From: JAWKWA01 sp041397765
GTDB lineage: Bacteria; Pseudomonadota; Alphaproteobacteria; Rhizobiales; Hyphomicrobiaceae
Reading direction: 5' to 3'
Length of the DNA: 36,900 bases
NCBI GenBank assembly: GCA_041397765.1
Contig: JAWKWA010000029.1
Coordinates: 1 to 36,900 of the forward strand
Shown: piece by piece, positions 34,462 through 36,900 of the stretch
Numbering within the stretch: the stretch's first letter is position 1
Layout of the letters: every line of letters begins with the position of its first letter
Translations under genes and position numbers: made by a program
The notes under the pieces: model-generated
The model's database searches: none
The model's input: the letters and a program-made list of their open reading frames with translations, nothing else
What the model was told of the DNA's origin: nothing

Positions 34462-34822
34462 CGCCGCCCGGTCCGGGATCGCAAGGGCATGGCGCTTCTA
34501 TACCCCGGCAAGGCCGGAGACCCCGGCGCCCGAACAGATTGTGGACTTGAGGATCGGCAACTCTCGTGCAGTAGAGCGATCTCATTGTTGTGCATATCTC
34601 GCCCTGCGTCCCCGCCAACGGCGCCTCCTTGGGCGAATCCCGGATTGCCGACGGCCCCGCGAAAGTGCTAGGCGCCGGGTGATGATCGGGGGTCTGAGTA
34701 TTTTGACGGCAGAGTGAAGCAATCGGCTTCCCCTGTCACTTCACCGACTTTTGGGGGTGAGGTGGCCGCCATGTACTCACTTCGATCCGGGCCTTTTCAG
34801 ATCGGGGAGCGGGAGCACTGCC
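34462..34822. other. Intergenic region after mutB
   Basis: These 361 bases contain no protein-like frame except the open upstream part of the DUF2167 frame, which I consider non-coding. A small GAAGC-GCTTC hairpin (34717-34731) and the arms GTGAAG (34715-34720) and CTTCAC (34740-34745) are present. I see no convincing promoter or terminator. Confidence 0.35.
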
Positions 34823-35731
34823 ATGTGGAATCGTCTTGCAGCCTTGACCATTTTTCTACTCTCTGGCCTTCAGGCCGCCGAGGCCAAGACGTTCAAGGAG
34901 ATGTTCCCCGCCGATCTTGGGCTCGACGCCAAGGAGGTGCAGTTTCTCTCCGGCCTCGACTACAAGCAAGGCGAAGTCGATCTGGGCAGCGGCGGCGTCG
35001 TCGTGAAAATCTCGCCGCAATTCTACTTTCTCGGCGCCGCCGATGCGCGCCGCGTCCTGGTCGATGCCTGGGGCAATCGGCCGACCGTGGCGGACGGCGT
35101 TCTCGGCATCATCTTCCCCGCCGACCGCACGCCGCTCGACGAGACCTGGGGCGCGGCCCTCAGCTTCGACGAGGACGGCTATGTCTCCGACGACGATGCC
35201 GCCTCGATAGACTACGACGCGCTGTTGAAGGAGATGCAGGAAGGCACCGAGCAGGAGAACGCCGAGCGCGCCAAGGAAGGCTTCGAGTCGATCAAACTGA
35301 TCGGCTGGGCCTCGCCGCCCTTCTACGACAGTGGCGCGCATCTGCTGCACTGGGCCAAAGAGCTCGAGTTCGGCGGCGATCCGCAGCACACGCTCAACTA
35401 TTATCTGCGCGCGCTCGGCCGGCATGGCGTCTTGAACGTCAACTTCATCGCCTCGATGAGCCAGCTCGACGACATCAAGCGCGCGCTGCCCATCGTTCTG
35501 GCCATGCCCGACTTCAAGGACGGCTCGCGCTATGCCGACTACGTGCCGGGCGCCGACAAGGTGGCCGCCTATGGCATCGGTGGCCTCATCGCCGGCAAGC
35601 TCGCGGCCAAGGCCGGATTGCTGGCCCTCGCCCTAGCCTTTCTGAAGAAGGGCTTCGTCCTGGTGATCGCCGCACTCGCTGCGGTCGGCGGCTTGGTCAG
35701 GCGGCTGTTCGGCCGCAAGCAGGAAGGTTGA
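34823..35731 (+). CDS. DUF2167 membrane-anchored protein
   Basis: The 302-residue product matches DUF2167 (PF09935). It has a signal peptide (LAALTIFLLSGLQAAEA) and a large soluble part, including GVLGIIFPADRTPLDETWGAALSFDEDGYVSDDDAASIDYDALLKEMQEGTEQENAERAKEGFESIKLIGWASPPFYDSGAHLLHWAKEL. C-terminal hydrophobic helices (GLLALALAFLKKGFVLVIAALAAVGGLVRRLF) anchor it. The function is unknown; homologues are exported. I chose the ATG at 34823 because GGGAG stands seven bases upstream and the signal follows immediately; the frame is open from 34751. It seems to be an independent unit after mutB. Confidence 0.85.
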   Translation: MWNRLAALTIFLLSGLQAAEAKTFKEMFPADLGLDAKEVQFLSGLDYKQGEVDLGSGGVVVKISPQFYFLGAADARRVLVDAWGNRPTVADGVLGIIFPADRTPLDETWGAALSFDEDGYVSDDDAASIDYDALLKEMQEGTEQENAERAKEGFESIKLIGWASPPFYDSGAHLLHWAKELEFGGDPQHTLNYYLRALGRHGVLNVNFIASMSQLDDIKRALPIVLAMPDFKDGSRYADYVPGADKVAAYGIGGLIAGKLAAKAGLLALALAFLKKGFVLVIAALAAVGGLVRRLFGRKQEG

Positions 35732-35924
35732 GCGGCGGCGGCTCTGTTCCGCGGCCTGACCATCGACGGGGCCGCGCCATGGCGGAGCGAGGCGGCGGAT
35801 GAGCCGCCCGCCTCGAGGCCGTCACGGCGCGGCCCCCTCGCCGTCCGTGCCGCAGTTCCGCCACATGCCCGCTGAATGGTCCTTCGCGGCTGCACCCACC
35901 CCCAGTGCCCGCGAGTATCTGCCC

Positions 35925-36296
35925 ATGTCCCAGAAGCCGCTGTTCCACTGCCCGATCGACGAGCTGCACCGCACCATGGCCATGCTCGGCTATCGCGTGA
36001 GCCCGCTCGGCGTGCCCGAGGTGCTGATGGGCATCCAGTGCCGCGCCTCGGGCGAGTTCACGATCAACGCGCTCGGCGATGTCGACTATGGCGCGGCGAG
36101 CGATCATCTGAGCAGCCTCGGCGCCGATGCCGGTCTCATCATCGCCATCGAGAACTGGCGCTTCGGCCAGCTCGCCCGCATGATCCTGATGCCGCTGAAG
36201 CTGACGGTCGCCGAGCCCGAGCTGCTGCCGGCCGATCAGCGTTCGCGCTCGATGCGGCTCTTGCAGGTCCTGCCGGCCCGTACCGCACGCGGCTGA
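35925..36296 (+). CDS. Conserved hypothetical protein
   Basis: I do not recognise this 123-residue protein. It begins MSQKPLFHCPIDELHRTMAMLGYRVSPLGVPEVLMGIQCRASGEFTINALGDVDYGAASDHLSSLGADAGLIIAIENWRFGQLARMILMPLKL, a mixed alpha/beta pattern without catalytic motifs or membrane segments. The frame extends upstream to 35799 with a longer Pro/Arg-rich N-terminus, so the start is uncertain; ATGs at 35865 and 35925 are both possible. It follows DUF2167 on the same strand and converges with the GST gene. Confidence 0.5.
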   Translation: MSQKPLFHCPIDELHRTMAMLGYRVSPLGVPEVLMGIQCRASGEFTINALGDVDYGAASDHLSSLGADAGLIIAIENWRFGQLARMILMPLKLTVAEPELLPADQRSRSMRLLQVLPARTARG

Positions 36297-36329
36297 ACGA
36301 GGCTCGCGCCCGTCGACGGGAATGAGGGC

Positions 36330-36900
36330 TCAGGCGGGCGGGACGAAGGCCTGCGCGATCTCCTGAAAGACCGGCATCGCCTCGAGGCGCGCCGCATGGG
36401 TGGTGAGCGCGGGGCAGTTTGCCCGATCGATCAGCCCCGGATGCGCCTCGCTCGCAAAGCGCAAGGCGACCGCGGCGGCGATGTCGGCATGGCCGAGCTG
36501 CTCGCCATGCCAGTAAGGGTGCTGCGATGCCGCCCGCTCCTGATCCAGTGCCGCGGCGACGCCGAGGATCTGCTGGCGGCAGCGCGTCGACCAGACATCC
36601 GAGACCTTGTCGTGCAGGCGCCGCTCGTAGAACAGCGCGACCGCCTTGTCCGCCAGCCCCATGGCGAGCGAGACGGTCTTCAGCGCCCGCCGGCGCGCCA
36701 CACCTTCGCGCGGCATCAGCGTCCGCTCGGGTCCCGCCGAGGCGTCGAGATGGTCGAGGATGGCCCCGCTCTCGATCAGCACCTCGCCATCCCCGAGCAC
36801 GAGCGTCGGCACGCGCACGAGCGGGTTCAGCGCCCGGATCTTGTCCGCATCGCCGAACACCGACCAGGGGCGGTGCTCGAACGCCATCCCATAGAGCCTG
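36330..36900 (-). CDS. Glutathione S-transferase family protein (5' end cut by window)
   Basis: This is the C-terminal 190 or so residues of a GST-fold protein. The thioredoxin-like N-domain is partly present (RLYGMAFEHRPWSVFGDADKIRALNPLVRVPTLVLGDGEVLIESGAILDHLD), with the cis-Pro VPTLV and the ES glutathione-binding pair. The helical C-domain follows, including HADIAAAVALRF. The first strand and catalytic residue lie beyond 36900, so the gene runs off the right edge. It probably conjugates or binds glutathione; the substrate is unknown. Confidence 0.84.
   Translation of the reverse strand, partial: RLYGMAFEHRPWSVFGDADKIRALNPLVRVPTLVLGDGEVLIESGAILDHLDASAGPERTLMPREGVARRRALKTVSLAMGLADKAVALFYERRLHDKVSDVWSTRCRQQILGVAAALDQERAASQHPYWHGEQLGHADIAAAVALRFASEAHPGLIDRANCPALTTHAARLEAMPVFQEIAQAFVPPA

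Noticed and set aside
1..36900. Prophage, insertion sequence, CRISPR array or tRNA-linked island
   Set aside because: No transposase, integrase, phage gene, spaced repeat array, tRNA or rRNA was recognised, and gene composition is uniform.

Overview
This is a very GC-rich window (roughly 70% by eye), with strong G/C bias at third codon positions. Its gene families are typical of Alphaproteobacteria, most likely Hyphomicrobiales (Rhizobiales): a rhizobial-type zinc asparaginase, a TIGR03808 Tat-exported repeat protein, a DUF459 SGNH hydrolase, a DUF853/HerA-like ATPase, a DUF4332 protein and split-subunit methylmalonyl-CoA mutase genes. No tRNA, rRNA, CRISPR array, transposase or phage gene was recognised. 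It looks like ordinary chromosome, although several genes carry apparent sequence lesions.

Layout. Positions 1-679 hold no recognised gene but contain a good + strand terminator. On the minus strand follow a glucosaminidase-domain protein (680-1762), then folB, a FolM/PTR1-type reductase and an AIM24-family protein (2016-4234). On the plus strand come an amidase and an acetoacetate-decarboxylase-like protein, then a kynurenine-catabolism group: aminotransferase, kynureninase and HGGYW-type kynurenine formamidase. These are followed by an amino-acid ABC binding protein and permease (no ATPase nearby) and an EamA exporter. A Na/Pi cotransporter-PhoU protein lies behind a well-formed PHO box, and a zinc asparaginase follows.

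The minus-strand block at 16688-19833 has meaB overlapping pyroglutamyl peptidase, then the TIGR03808 protein. Next are a lytic transglycosylase and a DUF459 SGNH hydrolase (+), and minus-strand nhaA, a bicupin, an LprI-like protein, cytochrome c, a 57-residue mini-protein and the HerA-like ATPase. The right end (+) has DUF4332, mutA, a GFA-fold protein, Uma2, mutB, DUF2167 and a hypothetical protein, then a GST (-) cut by the window edge.

How genes work together. KynU and the formamidase carry N-formylkynurenine to anthranilate and alanine. MutA, MutB and MeaB form the methylmalonyl-CoA to succinyl-CoA module. FolB and the FolM-like reductase act on pterins.

The most notable signal is a set of lesions. 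mutA is cut by an in-frame TAG exactly at its interdomain linker. nhaA has a one-base frameshift, the herA-like gene has a shift in its first 20 codons, and the DUF459 gene has a frameshift plus a TAG in its conserved tail. They may be real decay, a deliberate split (mutA), or assembly error; reads would decide. Other points are a stand-alone copy of the HerA C-terminal tail and a perfect 17-bp tandem duplication over a stop codon.
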